Positions 9,453 through 17,642 of a DNA stretch of 64,000 nucleotides are shown here, piece by piece. Source of the DNA: Caldilineales bacterium (GTDB lineage Bacteria > Chloroflexota > Anaerolineae > J102); contig JAIBAP010000010.1 in NCBI GenBank assembly GCA_019695115.1, forward strand, positions 47,626 through 111,625, read 5' to 3'. Every line of letters starts with the position of its first letter. The first letter of the stretch is position 1. The position numbers and the translations under genes were made by a program. The notes beneath the pieces are model-generated. The model was not told where the DNA came from. It saw only the letters and a program-made list of their open reading frames with translations, and did no database searches.

Positions 9453-10010
9453 ATGCCTTCATCGTTACAGCTTTCACCAGGCTTCATATCCGTTTTGACT
9501 TTGCTGAACGCCAACCAGGTCGAGTACCTTGTGGTCGGGGGTTTTGCCGTCCAGTACTTCGGATATCAACGGCCAACCACTGACCTGGATATTTGGATTG
9601 CCTCACATCCACACAACGCAGCAAAGGCCTTCCGAGTTTGCCAACTGCTTGGAGGTAGCGTCACTGATTTGCCTGTAGAAGCGTTCCGACACCCGAATCG
9701 AATCATCCGCATTGAATTGCCGCCGGCCATCATCACCGTCCTGGACCCAATCATTGGGCAGTCACCAACAGTGCTTCATCGCAGTACGAGCGGTCAAGGG
9801 GTGCAAACGGAGATATTGACAGTCCAGTCCGGCCTGGATTTCGAGACCGCCTTTGCACGACGAGTTACTGACATGTTTGATGGGGTGGAAATCCAGGTTA
9901 TCAGCCTGCAAGATCTGCTCACGATCAAACAAGCTGGTGGGCGATCCAAGGACCTGGATGACGTTGTTCATCTCCAGAGAATTGCCCAAGCCGGAACTTC
10001 CGGCCCCTAA
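9453..10010 (+). CDS. Nucleotidyltransferase-fold protein (AbiEii/DUF6036-like)
   Basis: A 185-residue protein with the minimal nucleotidyltransferase signature: a glycine pair and metal-binding aspartates in VVGGFAVQYFGYQRPTTDLD (about residues 27-47), followed by IWI. The C-terminal part contains VEIQVISLQDLLTIKQAGGR and KDLDDVVHLQRI, typical of stand-alone MNT/AbiEii-like proteins that modify small molecules, tRNA or proteins. Such genes often sit in toxin-antitoxin or defence settings, and this one lies beside two broken toxin-antitoxin loci. No second HEPN or antitoxin partner is adjacent. The 3' end overlaps the convergent creatininase gene by 4 bases. The substrate is unknown. Confidence 0.75.
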   Translation: MPSSLQLSPGFISVLTLLNANQVEYLVVGGFAVQYFGYQRPTTDLDIWIASHPHNAAKAFRVCQLLGGSVTDLPVEAFRHPNRIIRIELPPAIITVLDPIIGQSPTVLHRSTSGQGVQTEILTVQSGLDFETAFARRVTDMFDGVEIQVISLQDLLTIKQAGGRSKDLDDVVHLQRIAQAGTSGP

Positions 10011-11143
10011 CCCACGCATGCTGGCGACCGCTCTTCGCGCTCGCGCCTCACGCCTCTCCTCCTCCCCTGCGCCAAAATCTCGCCCACATGCCCCACTTTC
10101 TCGGCGATGGCCGCTTCCAGCCACAGGCGGCCATGCTCGGCGGTGGCCAGGCTGCCGGCCCCATACGCGCCCGTGGCTGTGTCGTCTTCCCAGGGCGGGT
10201 TGGCGATCAGGGCGCCGCCCTCCACCCAATCCATGTAATAGGACGGTGTGCTGACGAAATCGACCTCGTCCACGACCCGCTCCATGTGGACGGCTTGCGG
10301 GCGCAGGTGCAGCATCAGGCTGGTTTCCAGCTCGCAGGCGTGGCCCATGCCGCCGCTGGCCGAGCGCCGATATTTCTCTAGCGCGGCCACGCCCGCCGGC
10401 CCAGAGAGATAGAGCCAGCTGGTGGCGCAGAAGATGCGGGGGTGGCGCTCACCGGCATATTTGACCACGGTGGTAAGAAACGAGCAGTTGCCGCCGTGCC
10501 CGCTGAGCAGATAGAAACGGTCGTGGCCCAGCCCCACCAACGCCTCCACCACCGCCAGCCAGAAATCCTCGAACGCCCGGCCACCGGCGCTCAACGTCCC
10601 GGCGAAGGAACGGCGATGCGTGCTGACGCCGTAGGGGAACGCCGGCAAGCTGAACGCCGGCGCGGCCGCCGCCACGCCCCGGCTGATGGCAGCGATGATG
10701 TCGGTGTCGGTCGAGAGCGGCAGATGGTAACCGTGCTGCTCGGTGTGGCCGATGGGGATGAGGAGGACGCGGCCAGCGGGCGGCGGCAGGGCCAGGGGCG
10801 AAGCGGGCGAGGCCGGCTGCAAGCGCAGGATGAGTGATTCCGGCAGGGGCAGCGACAGGCCGGGCGGAGCCAGCAACAGGGCGTGCGTGAAGCCATCCTC
10901 GCTCAGGCTGCCGAGCAGGTTGCCGACATAGGCCGCAAAGTGATCGGGCGCCGTGGCCAGGCCGCTGCCCGCCCAGCCGTAGGGGAGGGCCGGGAGCAGG
11001 CCGGCGGCCGGGGGATGGCCCAACCCTCGCGCCAGCGTCGCCAATTCATAACCCTCGCCCAACGGCATCAGCAGCGGCGTCTCCCGCGCCAGTCCTGCCA
11101 CCTCCGGCCAGGTCAGATCGGCAAAGGCGAAGAAGACGGTCAT
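10007..11143 (-). CDS. Creatininase-family amidohydrolase with a degenerate N-terminal half
   Basis: A 378-residue protein. Residues about 125-378 have the creatininase metal-site motifs IGHTEQHGYHLPLSTDTD, YLLSGHGGN and GHACELETSLML, which bind two metals in this family of cyclic-amide and peptide amidohydrolases (creatininase, MftE, ArfB-like). The canonical GSxEQHGPHLP reads GHTEQHGYHLP here. Residues 1-120 begin LTWPEVAGLARETPLLMPLG, which resembles the start of a creatininase domain (LTWPEV...VVLPVGS), but no EQHG or metal residues follow. This suggests a duplicated, inactive N-terminal module. No mycofactocin or flavin pathway gene is nearby, so the substrate is open. The protein is nearly 1.5 times the usual length. 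Confidence 0.8.
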   Translation of the reverse strand: MTVFFAFADLTWPEVAGLARETPLLMPLGEGYELATLARGLGHPPAAGLLPALPYGWAGSGLATAPDHFAAYVGNLLGSLSEDGFTHALLLAPPGLSLPLPESLILRLQPASPASPLALPPPAGRVLLIPIGHTEQHGYHLPLSTDTDIIAAISRGVAAAAPAFSLPAFPYGVSTHRRSFAGTLSAGGRAFEDFWLAVVEALVGLGHDRFYLLSGHGGNCSFLTTVVKYAGERHPRIFCATSWLYLSGPAGVAALEKYRRSASGGMGHACELETSLMLHLRPQAVHMERVVDEVDFVSTPSYYMDWVEGGALIANPPWEDDTATGAYGAGSLATAEHGRLWLEAAIAEKVGHVGEILAQGRRRGVRREREERSPACVG

Positions 11144-11239
11144 AAGATGAATAATGACACAAGTGGGGGAAACAAGAATCCTTTGGTTTTGTGTCGCGGG
11201 ATAGTGGCTAATGTGCGCAAACCCGGTGTGCGAGGCGCC

Positions 11240-12892
11240 TCACCCCACCTCCACCACCACCGGCAACACCACCGGGTTGCGGCGCGTGGTCTGGTAGAAG
11301 TAGCGGCTGAGCGTGTCACGGGCGGTGTTGGTCAGGGCGGCTTTGCTGCGCTTGCTCTGAGCCAGACTGCGCGTCAGCGCCTCCTGCGCGCCCTGCATCG
11401 TCGCTTCGGCCTGTTCCTTGTAGACGACGCCACTGGTAAAGATCTGCGGCTCGGCGGCGAACTCGCGCGAATCCCGCCGCACCGTGATCACCACGCCGAC
11501 GATGCCATCGCGGGCCAGCGCATCGCGCTCGCGCAAGACGGCCGGGCCGATATCGCCCACGCCGGAGCCATCGACGAAGACATAGCCGCCCGGTGCCCGC
11601 TCGACCACCCGGCAGCCGTCCGGCCCCAGTTCCAGCACATCGCCGTCCTGCAGACGAAAGATGCGGTCGCGGGGCAGGCCCAGGCTCTCGGCCAGGCGGG
11701 CATGGAGGTGCAGATGGCGGGCCTCGCCATGCACGGGGATGAAGAACTTCGGTTGGACGAGCGTCAGCAGCAGCTTCATCTCCTCCTGGCTGGCGTGGCC
11801 CGAGACATGGACGTTGGCGATGGGCGGGTACAGCACCTCGGCCCCTCGCTCCACCAGCTGGTTGATCATCCGCCCCACTTCCTCCTCGTTGCCAGGGATG
11901 GGGCTGGCCGAGATCACGACCGTGTCGGTGGGGTTTAGCATCAACTCGCGATGGCGGCCGGTGGCCATGCGGGCGAGGGCGGCTTCGGGCTGGCCCTGGC
12001 TGCCGGTGATCAGTAGCAACACCTGTTTGGGCGGCAGCTTGCCGGTGGTGTCCAGTTTGACCAGCATTCCCTTGGGGACTTTGAGATAGCCCAGCCGGCG
12101 GGCGATGTCGAAGTTCTGCTCCAACGAGCGACCGGCGAGGGCGACCTTGCGGTTGTGGCGTTGGGCGATGTCGATGATCTGTTGGAAGCGGTTGAGTTGT
12201 GAGGCAAAGGTGGCGACGATGACGCGACCGGGGGCCTCGCGCATGATCTTGTCGAAGGCCGGTTCGATCGTCCGTTCGGAGGGCGTAAAGCCGGGTTTCT
12301 CGGCCCCGGTGGAGTCGGAGAAGAGGGCGAGGACGCCCTCGGCGGCCAGCGCGCCCAGCCGGGCCAGATGCGGCTGGCCGCCGGCGCCGGGCGTGTAGTC
12401 GATCTTGAAATCGCCGCTGTGCACCACCCGGCCGGTGGGTGTGTCGATCACCAGGGCCATGCTGTCGGGGATGGAGTGGCTGAGGAGGATGGTGTGGACG
12501 GTGAAGGGGCCGAGGCGGAGAAGGTCGCCGGGCGTCACTTCGCGCAGGTCAGGCTTGAGGCGACGACCGAAGTGCTCCTTCAGCTTGCGGTCGAGCATGG
12601 CCACCACCAGCCGCGTGCTATAGATGGGCGCCTGGATTTCTTCCAGCAGGTAGGGGAGGGCGCCGGTGTGGTCTTCGTGGCCGTGGGTGATGACGATCCC
12701 GCGCACCCAATCCTTCTTGTCACGCAGGTACTCGAAGTTGGGGATGACCAGGTCGATGCCGAGCATGTCGTTTTCGGGGAACATGACGCCGGCATCGATG
12801 ATGAGCAGGTTGCGCCCATATTCGAGCACGTTCATGTTGCGGCCAATTTCGCCGAGGCCGCCGAGGGGGATGAAGCGAAGGGGGGTGGGCAT
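11240..12892 (-). CDS. rnj: Ribonuclease J
   Basis: A 550-residue metallo-beta-lactamase/beta-CASP RNase that carries out 5'-3' exonuclease and endonuclease steps in mRNA decay and rRNA maturation. It opens FIPLGGLGEIGRNMNVLEYG. The metal-binding motif is THGHEDHTGALPYL (about residue 75), followed by HSGDFKID, the beta-CASP region with FASQLNRFQQI and the HVSGHASQEEM and PVHGEARHLHLHA motifs. The C-terminal RNase J domain ends near the stop. Length and all catalytic histidines fit an active enzyme. The start ATG at 12892 has a purine-poor leader (CCCCCTCCC) without a Shine-Dalgarno sequence. It is monocistronic. Confidence 0.95.
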   Translation of the reverse strand: MPTPLRFIPLGGLGEIGRNMNVLEYGRNLLIIDAGVMFPENDMLGIDLVIPNFEYLRDKKDWVRGIVITHGHEDHTGALPYLLEEIQAPIYSTRLVVAMLDRKLKEHFGRRLKPDLREVTPGDLLRLGPFTVHTILLSHSIPDSMALVIDTPTGRVVHSGDFKIDYTPGAGGQPHLARLGALAAEGVLALFSDSTGAEKPGFTPSERTIEPAFDKIMREAPGRVIVATFASQLNRFQQIIDIAQRHNRKVALAGRSLEQNFDIARRLGYLKVPKGMLVKLDTTGKLPPKQVLLLITGSQGQPEAALARMATGRHRELMLNPTDTVVISASPIPGNEEEVGRMINQLVERGAEVLYPPIANVHVSGHASQEEMKLLLTLVQPKFFIPVHGEARHLHLHARLAESLGLPRDRIFRLQDGDVLELGPDGCRVVERAPGGYVFVDGSGVGDIGPAVLRERDALARDGIVGVVITVRRDSREFAAEPQIFTSGVVYKEQAEATMQGAQEALTRSLAQSKRSKAALTNTARDTLSRYFYQTTRRNPVVLPVVVEVG

Positions 12893-12910
12893 GGGAGGGG
12901 GGGCAGGGGG

Positions 12911-12969
12911 CAGAGCCTGTCCCTTCGCTCCGCTCAGGGCAGGCTCTGAGTGAAACGAAGGATCGCAGG
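12911..12969. repeat. 59-bp dispersed repeat with hairpin, copy 1
   Basis: The segment beginning CAGAGCCTGTCCCTTCGCTC is repeated at 61947-62005 with the same length and two differences. Inside it AGCCTGTCCCT pairs imperfectly with AGGGCAGGCT, so the RNA or single strand folds into a hairpin. It lies just upstream of rnj, outside any gene, and is flanked by GCAGG-rich short repeats as in the second copy. It is a non-coding REP-like element. Confidence 0.75.
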
Positions 12970-13086
12970 GGGCAGGTGGCGGCTACGGGCGACGGAGAGC
13001 GGGCGGTGGAGGGAACGGATGTGTGTTGTCAGCAATTGTAGATCGGCGGCGGGGATGAGGCAATACGGCCGTCTTCGTGCAGGCGC

Positions 13087-13158
13087 TCCCTCTCTCCATC
13101 CCTGCGTCCCTGCATCTCTCCATCCCTGCGTCTCTCCATCCCTGCGTCCCTGCATCTC
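13087..13158 (+). repeat. CCCTGCGTC/CTCCATC short-period repeat
   Basis: The stretch is built from alternating CTCTCCATC and CCTGCGTC blocks, for example CTCCATCCCTGCGTCCCTGC. The same CCCTGCGTC word makes up repeats at 41102-41141, 41537-41664, 44509-44640 and 55293-55372. It is not coding. Confidence 0.8.
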
Positions 13159-13170
13159 CGCCGCTCCGGC

Positions 13171-13226
13171 TTGATCAAAGTTCAGAAAGAAGCTAGAATG
13201 ATCTTGACCAACATCTTGGTCAAGAT
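13171..13226 (+). promoter_or_regulatory. Promoter and palindromic operator of the Phd/PIN operon
   Basis: TTGATC at 13171-13176 and TAGAAT at 13194-13199 are separated by 17 bp. Directly downstream, at the expected transcription start, is a perfect 10-bp inverted repeat: ATCTTGACCA at 13201-13210 and TGGTCAAGAT at 13217-13226, with a 6-bp spacer. Toxin-antitoxin operons are normally autorepressed by antitoxin bound to such a dyad, so this is the likely operator. The assignment rests on sequence and position only. Confidence 0.62.
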
Positions 13227-13265
13227 TCTTGTGTTGACTGGCACCAACGCCAGAGGAAGGCAGCG

Positions 13266-13724
13266 ATGTTGATTCTATCGGTTAGCGAGGCGAAACGTCA
13301 GATCAAGGACCTTGTCGCCCAGGCAGGCCTGGACGATCAGGTTTTCTATATCACGCGCTACAGCAGGCCCAAGGCCGTCATGATGGGCGTCGACCAATAC
13401 GAAAGCCTGGTGCGTCAAATCAGCCAGCTCCAGGGCGACCTGGCGCGCATTTGGGCGGCGATGGACGCCCCCACGGGTGCGGACCAGCCGATCCTCTTCC
13501 CGACGCCCGACGGCGGCGCGCGCCCGTTCCAACCCAGCCGTCCAGTCACGCCAGAGGTGCGCGAGGCGATTCGTCGCGCAGCCCAGCTTGCCCTGACACA
13601 GCGAGATCGCACGCCTGAGCAGATCATCCAGGACGGCCGCGCAGCGCTAGAGCGCGCCCGACAGCAAGCCATCCTGAGCGGCCAGGCCATCTCTGAGGAG
13701 GCTGAGGCAGCGATCGATGACTGA
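13266..13724 (+). CDS. Antitoxin of a Phd/PIN toxin-antitoxin module
   Basis: A 152-residue protein. Residues 1-60 follow the Phd/YefM pattern (MLILSVSEAKRQIKDLVAQA, then VFYITRYSRPKAVMMGVDQYESL), which binds operator DNA. The unusually long C-terminus is charged and helical (PEVREAIRRAAQLALTQRDR, EEAEAAIDD) and would wrap the toxin. GAGGAAGG lies 8 bases before the ATG. The gene overlaps the following toxin gene by 8 bases (ATG inside the last antitoxin codons), which implies translational coupling. Promoter and dyad operator lie 40-95 bases upstream. This is the only complete toxin-antitoxin pair in the window. Confidence 0.85.
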   Translation: MLILSVSEAKRQIKDLVAQAGLDDQVFYITRYSRPKAVMMGVDQYESLVRQISQLQGDLARIWAAMDAPTGADQPILFPTPDGGARPFQPSRPVTPEVREAIRRAAQLALTQRDRTPEQIIQDGRAALERARQQAILSGQAISEEAEAAIDD

Positions 13725-14196
13725 TCCGGAAACCGGTGCTGTCACAGGCGGCGAGTTGCGCGCTGTGTTGGATACCAACGTGCCCATCGCTGCGCATCTA
13801 TCGCACAATCCTCACAGCCCCACGATCGAGTTACTGGTCAGATGGCGCGGCGGCCAGTTCATCCAACTTTATTCCGATGACATGCTGGTGGAGCTGGCCG
13901 AAAAGTTTCAGACGCGCAATATCGCGCCAGACGCCGCCAATCGCTATCTGGCCGACTTGATCACGCTCGGTGAATTCGTCATCGTCTCGCCAGAGCAAGT
14001 ACCGGACATGATTACCGCCGATCCGGATGATAATGCTATCTTGGCCTGCGCCTTCATTGGTCGGGCCAGCCATATCGTCACCTATGACCCACATTTCGAC
14101 GCTTTGGGCGGCGCCTATCAGGGCATCCCGATCCTTGACGGCCTGCACTTTCTCTACGTCGTACGCGGGGATCGACTGCCAGAAACAAGCTTCTGA
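13717..14196 (+). CDS. PIN-domain toxin (PIN_3/COG1569 type)
   Basis: A 159-residue PIN-domain ribonuclease. The first acidic motif is AVLDTNVPIAAHL (Asp about residue 19), the central part has MLVELAEKF, and the last acidic cluster is ITADPDDNAILACAF with the following VTYDPHFDAL. These residues coordinate the divalent metal in PIN nucleases, and all appear present. The track start at 13717 overlaps the antitoxin stop. The first 14 residues are not conserved in the family, so a later start is possible. It is probably toxic when freed from the upstream antitoxin. The RNA target is unknown. Confidence 0.85.
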   Translation: MTDPETGAVTGGELRAVLDTNVPIAAHLSHNPHSPTIELLVRWRGGQFIQLYSDDMLVELAEKFQTRNIAPDAANRYLADLITLGEFVIVSPEQVPDMITADPDDNAILACAFIGRASHIVTYDPHFDALGGAYQGIPILDGLHFLYVVRGDRLPETSF

Positions 14197-14430
14197 GCAG
14201 GCATGAGAGAGAGTCCACACCAGGCGGTCCCAGGCCGGCAAGCCGGGGCATAACCGGCGTTTACTTGGGGCGCGTGTCATCGCGGAGAAAGTCCGGCATG
14301 GTTTTCGCCAGACGCAGGAGCCGAAGCCCTGTGCATAGCAGAGGGGAAGCAATCCCGACCAGCAGAGAAGATTGCTGGCTTCGTCCGGTATCCAACCAAG
14401 TATCCTGACTTGCCGCCGTCTGGCTCTGGC
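14197..14430. other. Intergenic region
   Basis: Between the PIN toxin stop and the promoter of the BTAD regulator I see no conserved frame. GGCCGGCAAGCCGG near 14233 is a short GC palindrome that could contribute to termination, but it has no T tract. Confidence 0.35.
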
Positions 14431-14465
14431 TGGACAAGTTCCGCCGCTCGAATAGAATTAGCCCA
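14431..14465 (+). promoter_or_regulatory. Promoter of the BTAD regulator, predicted leaderless
   Basis: TGGACA at 14431-14436 and TAGAAT at 14453-14458 are spaced 16 bp apart. The ATG at 14465 lies 7 bases after the -10 box, where transcription should begin, and there is no Shine-Dalgarno sequence. The paralogue at 23803 has the identical arrangement (TGGACA, 16 bp, TAGAAT, 6 bases, ATG), which argues that the pattern is real. Confidence 0.65.
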
Positions 14466-17437
14466 TGCTGCAAATCTATTTTTTCGGAGCTTTGCGATTG
14501 GTGGCCGACGGCGCGCCGCAGGTGTGGCGCGCGCCGCCCAAGACCCTGCCGCTCTTCGCCTACCTGCTGCTGCACCGCCGGCAGCCGCTCAAGCGCGACC
14601 ATCTGGCCTTCACCTTCTGGCCGGACGAGGGCGAAGACGCCGCCCGCGGCAACCTGCGCCGCCACCTGCACGAGTTGCGCCGCGCCCTGCCGGCTTCGTC
14701 GGCGGGGCCGTGGCTGCTGGCCGAAGGCGACGTGGTGCAGTGGAACCCGGCCGGACCCTACTGGCTGGATGTGAGCGAATTCGAGCGTTTCAGCGCCGCG
14801 CCCCACACCCTGGCCCTGGCCGTCCCCCTATACACCGGCGACCTGCTGCCCGAACTCTACGATGACTGGATTTTCTTCGAACGCGAGCGGCTGCGCGAAA
14901 CCCTGTTCAACTGCCTGGAAAGGCTGACGGCCCGCTGTGAGGCCCAGGGCGATTTCAAGACCGCCATCGGCTACGCCCGGCACATCCTCCACCTCGACCC
15001 CCTGCGCGAGGAAACGACGCGCACGTTGATGGCGCTGCACTACCGGGGCGGCGACCGCCATGCCACCATCCAGGAGTACCGGCGCCTGGCGCAGACCCTG
15101 AAAACCGAGCTGGAGGCGCCGCCGATGCCCGAAACCGCGGCGCTGTACGAAATCATCACCCGCGGCCAGCCATTGCCCGCGACCAGCCAGCAGCCAGAAG
15201 ACCGCGAGCGCGCCTGGGCGCCCCCGCACAACCTGCCGCCCCAGATGACGTCGTTCATCGGACGCGAGGAGGAGATCGCGGCCCTCAGCGACCGGCTCAG
15301 ATCACAACCAAATCGCTCCCCCTGCCGGCTGATTACCCTGACCGGGACCGGAGGCAGCGGCAAGACGCGGCTGGCCATCGAGACGGCAGGCGCGGTGATC
15401 GATGCCTTCCCGCAGGGGGTCTGGTGGGTGGAGTTGGCATCTCTGACGACAGGGACGCTGCTGGCGAACGTCGTCGCCAACGCTTTGGGCCTGCAGGTGG
15501 GGTCGGGCCAGCCGGTGGAGGAGGCATTGGTGGACTATCTGGCCGGCAAGAAACTGCTCCTGGCGCTGGACAACTGCGAGCACCTCGTGACAGCCTGCGC
15601 CCACCTCATCCACCTCCTGCTGGCGCGTTGCCCCCGGCTGAGCATCCTGGCCACCAGCCGTGAGGCCCTGCATCTGGCCGGCGAACAGGTGTGGCCGCTG
15701 GCCCCGTTGCCGCTCCCTGACCCGCCCAGCTTGGGCCAGGCCACCGACGCGGCGGCGTTTGCGCTTGCGGGCAATGCCTGTGTCCGGCTGTTCGTGGCCC
15801 GAGCGCAGGCGCAGCAGCCTTCGTTCCGCCTGACGGCCGCCAACGCCGTCGCCGTGGCCGAGATCTGCCGCCGGCTCGACGGCATCCCCCTGGCCATCGA
15901 ACTGGCCGCAGCCCGCACCCGGGCGCTGCCGGCGCCGCAGCTTGCCCGCCACCTGGACGACCGCCTCGCTCTGCTGACGACAGGCAACCGCGCCGGACTG
16001 CCCCGCCAGCAAACCCTGCGCAATCTGATCGATTGGAGCTATGACCTGCTCGGCGCCGAAGAACAGGCCCTGTTCCGCCGTCTGGCCGTGTTTGCCGGCG
16101 GCTGGGACCTGGAAGCAGCCGAGGCCCTGGCCGGCGCCGACGCCCTCGACCTCCTCTCGCAGCTGGTGGACAAATCCCTGGTCACGGTGGGCGAAGACGG
16201 CCGCTTCGGCATGTTGGATACGATCCGCCAGTACGCCGGCGAGCGGCTGCACGAGAGCGGCGAGGATGGGCGGGCCAGGGGGGATCATCTGGCCTATTAT
16301 CTGGCCCTGGCCGAGATGGCCGCGCCCAGACTGCGCGGCCGCGACGAGACGGACTGGCTGGACAGGCTGGAATGCGAGCACGACAACCTGCGCGCGGCCC
16401 TGGCCTGGGGCTTGCAGGACGCCGATGCGCCGGCGGAACGCCAACTGGCCGGCCTGAGCCTGGCGGCAGCGCTGTGGCGCTGGTGCTACCGGCGCAGCCA
16501 TCATGCCGAGGGCAAGCGCTGGCTGGAACAGGCGCTATCGCTGGCGCCGGCCAACCTGCCGGCGCCAATCCTGGCCGAACTCTACACCGGCCTGGGCACC
16601 ATGGCCTGGCTGCATGGCGACTTCACCGCCGCCATGCGCTGGCACGAGGCCGCCCTGGCCCACTATCGGGTCGCGGGCGACCACGGCGGCATCGCCTTCG
16701 CCCTCAACAACCTGGGCGTGCAGGCGATGTCGCTGGATCAGCCCGACGCGGCCCTGGCCTGGCTGCACGAGGGCGAGGCCCTGGCCCGCGCCACCGACAG
16801 CCGCTTCGAACTCTCCTGTCTCCTCGCCAGCCTCGCCTGCCTCCACCTCACCCGCCTGGCGCAGTGGGCCGATGCGGAGCGTTACGGCCTGGAGGGATTG
16901 GCGCTGGCGCGTGCGCTGAACAAAGAAACAGCCGCCATGCAACTTGTCAACCTGGCCGAGGCAGCCGTCCAGACGGGCGACCTGGCGAAGGCGGCGCGCT
17001 ATCTGGACGAGGTCTTGCCTCTGAGCCTGGAGACGCGGGACTGGTATCTGCATTGGGGCATATGGTCGGCGTGGGGCCTGCTGCGCTGGCGGCAGCAGCG
17101 TTTCGACGAGGCGGCCAAGGCCTATCGCCTGGCGGTCGAGGCGCTGGCGCGGCTGCCGAATCAACTTTATCTGGCCGACACACTGACCGGGCTGGCGGCG
17201 GCGCTGGCCCAGCAGGGCGGGGATGCGCATCGCACACAGGCGGCGCAGCTTTTTGCCATCGCCGATGCCATCCGGGCCCGCGGCGACTTGCACAGCATGC
17301 TGGCCGATGCCGCCGAGCTGCGGGCGGTGCAGGCAGAGGTGGAGGCGAGCCTGGCGCCGGAGGCGGCGGCGGGGCGGCGCCAGGCCCAGGGCTGGAGCCG
17401 GGACGAGGTCATTGCCTTCGCCCTGGCCACGGGGTAG
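14465..17437 (+). CDS. SARP/AfsR-like transcriptional regulator (BTAD, NB-ARC ATPase, TPR)
   Basis: A 990-residue cytoplasmic regulator. Residues 1-95 form an OmpR-like winged helix (MLQIYFFGALRLV, WPDEGEDAARGNLRRHLHEL). Residues about 95-245 form the bacterial transcriptional activator domain with its helical repeats (LYTGDLLPELYDDWIFFERE). The NB-ARC/STAND ATPase starts near 270 with the P-loop LTGTGGSGKTRLA (about residue 290) and contains LLALDNCEHL as Walker B. Residues about 650-960 are TPR-like. STAND regulators are held off by NB-ARC and TPR until a ligand binds, and BTAD proteins then bind direct repeats. A four-repeat array of the right geometry lies 83 bases after this gene. A degenerate paralogue is at 23803. 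Its direct target is inferred. Confidence 0.92.
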   Translation: MLQIYFFGALRLVADGAPQVWRAPPKTLPLFAYLLLHRRQPLKRDHLAFTFWPDEGEDAARGNLRRHLHELRRALPASSAGPWLLAEGDVVQWNPAGPYWLDVSEFERFSAAPHTLALAVPLYTGDLLPELYDDWIFFERERLRETLFNCLERLTARCEAQGDFKTAIGYARHILHLDPLREETTRTLMALHYRGGDRHATIQEYRRLAQTLKTELEAPPMPETAALYEIITRGQPLPATSQQPEDRERAWAPPHNLPPQMTSFIGREEEIAALSDRLRSQPNRSPCRLITLTGTGGSGKTRLAIETAGAVIDAFPQGVWWVELASLTTGTLLANVVANALGLQVGSGQPVEEALVDYLAGKKLLLALDNCEHLVTACAHLIHLLLARCPRLSILATSREALHLAGEQVWPLAPLPLPDPPSLGQATDAAAFALAGNACVRLFVARAQAQQPSFRLTAANAVAVAEICRRLDGIPLAIELAAARTRALPAPQLARHLDDRLALLTTGNRAGLPRQQTLRNLIDWSYDLLGAEEQALFRRLAVFAGGWDLEAAEALAGADALDLLSQLVDKSLVTVGEDGRFGMLDTIRQYAGERLHESGEDGRARGDHLAYYLALAEMAAPRLRGRDETDWLDRLECEHDNLRAALAWGLQDADAPAERQLAGLSLAAALWRWCYRRSHHAEGKRWLEQALSLAPANLPAPILAELYTGLGTMAWLHGDFTAAMRWHEAALAHYRVAGDHGGIAFALNNLGVQAMSLDQPDAALAWLHEGEALARATDSRFELSCLLASLACLHLTRLAQWADAERYGLEGLALARALNKETAAMQLVNLAEAAVQTGDLAKAARYLDEVLPLSLETRDWYLHWGIWSAWGLLRWRQQRFDEAAKAYRLAVEALARLPNQLYLADTLTGLAAALAQQGGDAHRTQAAQLFAIADAIRARGDLHSMLADAAELRAVQAEVEASLAPEAAAGRRQAQGWSRDEVIAFALATG

Positions 17438-17519
17438 GGGCGCAGGGCGGGGATATTGGCGCCTCACACCAGGCCGGGGAGGGGGGAGATCGATAGAATT
17501 TGCCAAATTGCCTGTCGCC

Positions 17520-17572
17520 GGACGCGTTTCGGACGATTTTTGGACGCCCCGTGGACGCGGGCCTGCTATGCT
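17520..17572 (+). promoter_or_regulatory. SARP-type operator: four GGACGNN heptamers overlapping a promoter
   Basis: GGACGCG, GGACGAT, GGACGCC and GGACGCG start at 17520, 17531, 17542 and 17553. The period is exactly 11 bp with 4-bp spacers. Seven bases follow the last heptamer, then a -10-like TATGCT at 17567-17572. SARP activators are known to bind heptamers at 11-bp spacing that replace the -35 box about 8 bp before the -10. The gene at 17643 follows. A three-heptamer version with the same offsets lies at 25392. Confidence 0.8.
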
Positions 17573-17642
17573 GCCTGGCAAGGGTGCGGGCCGAAGTTCC
17601 ATTCCCCTGCCCCGCACCCAGGCTCGGCCACAGGAGTATGCC

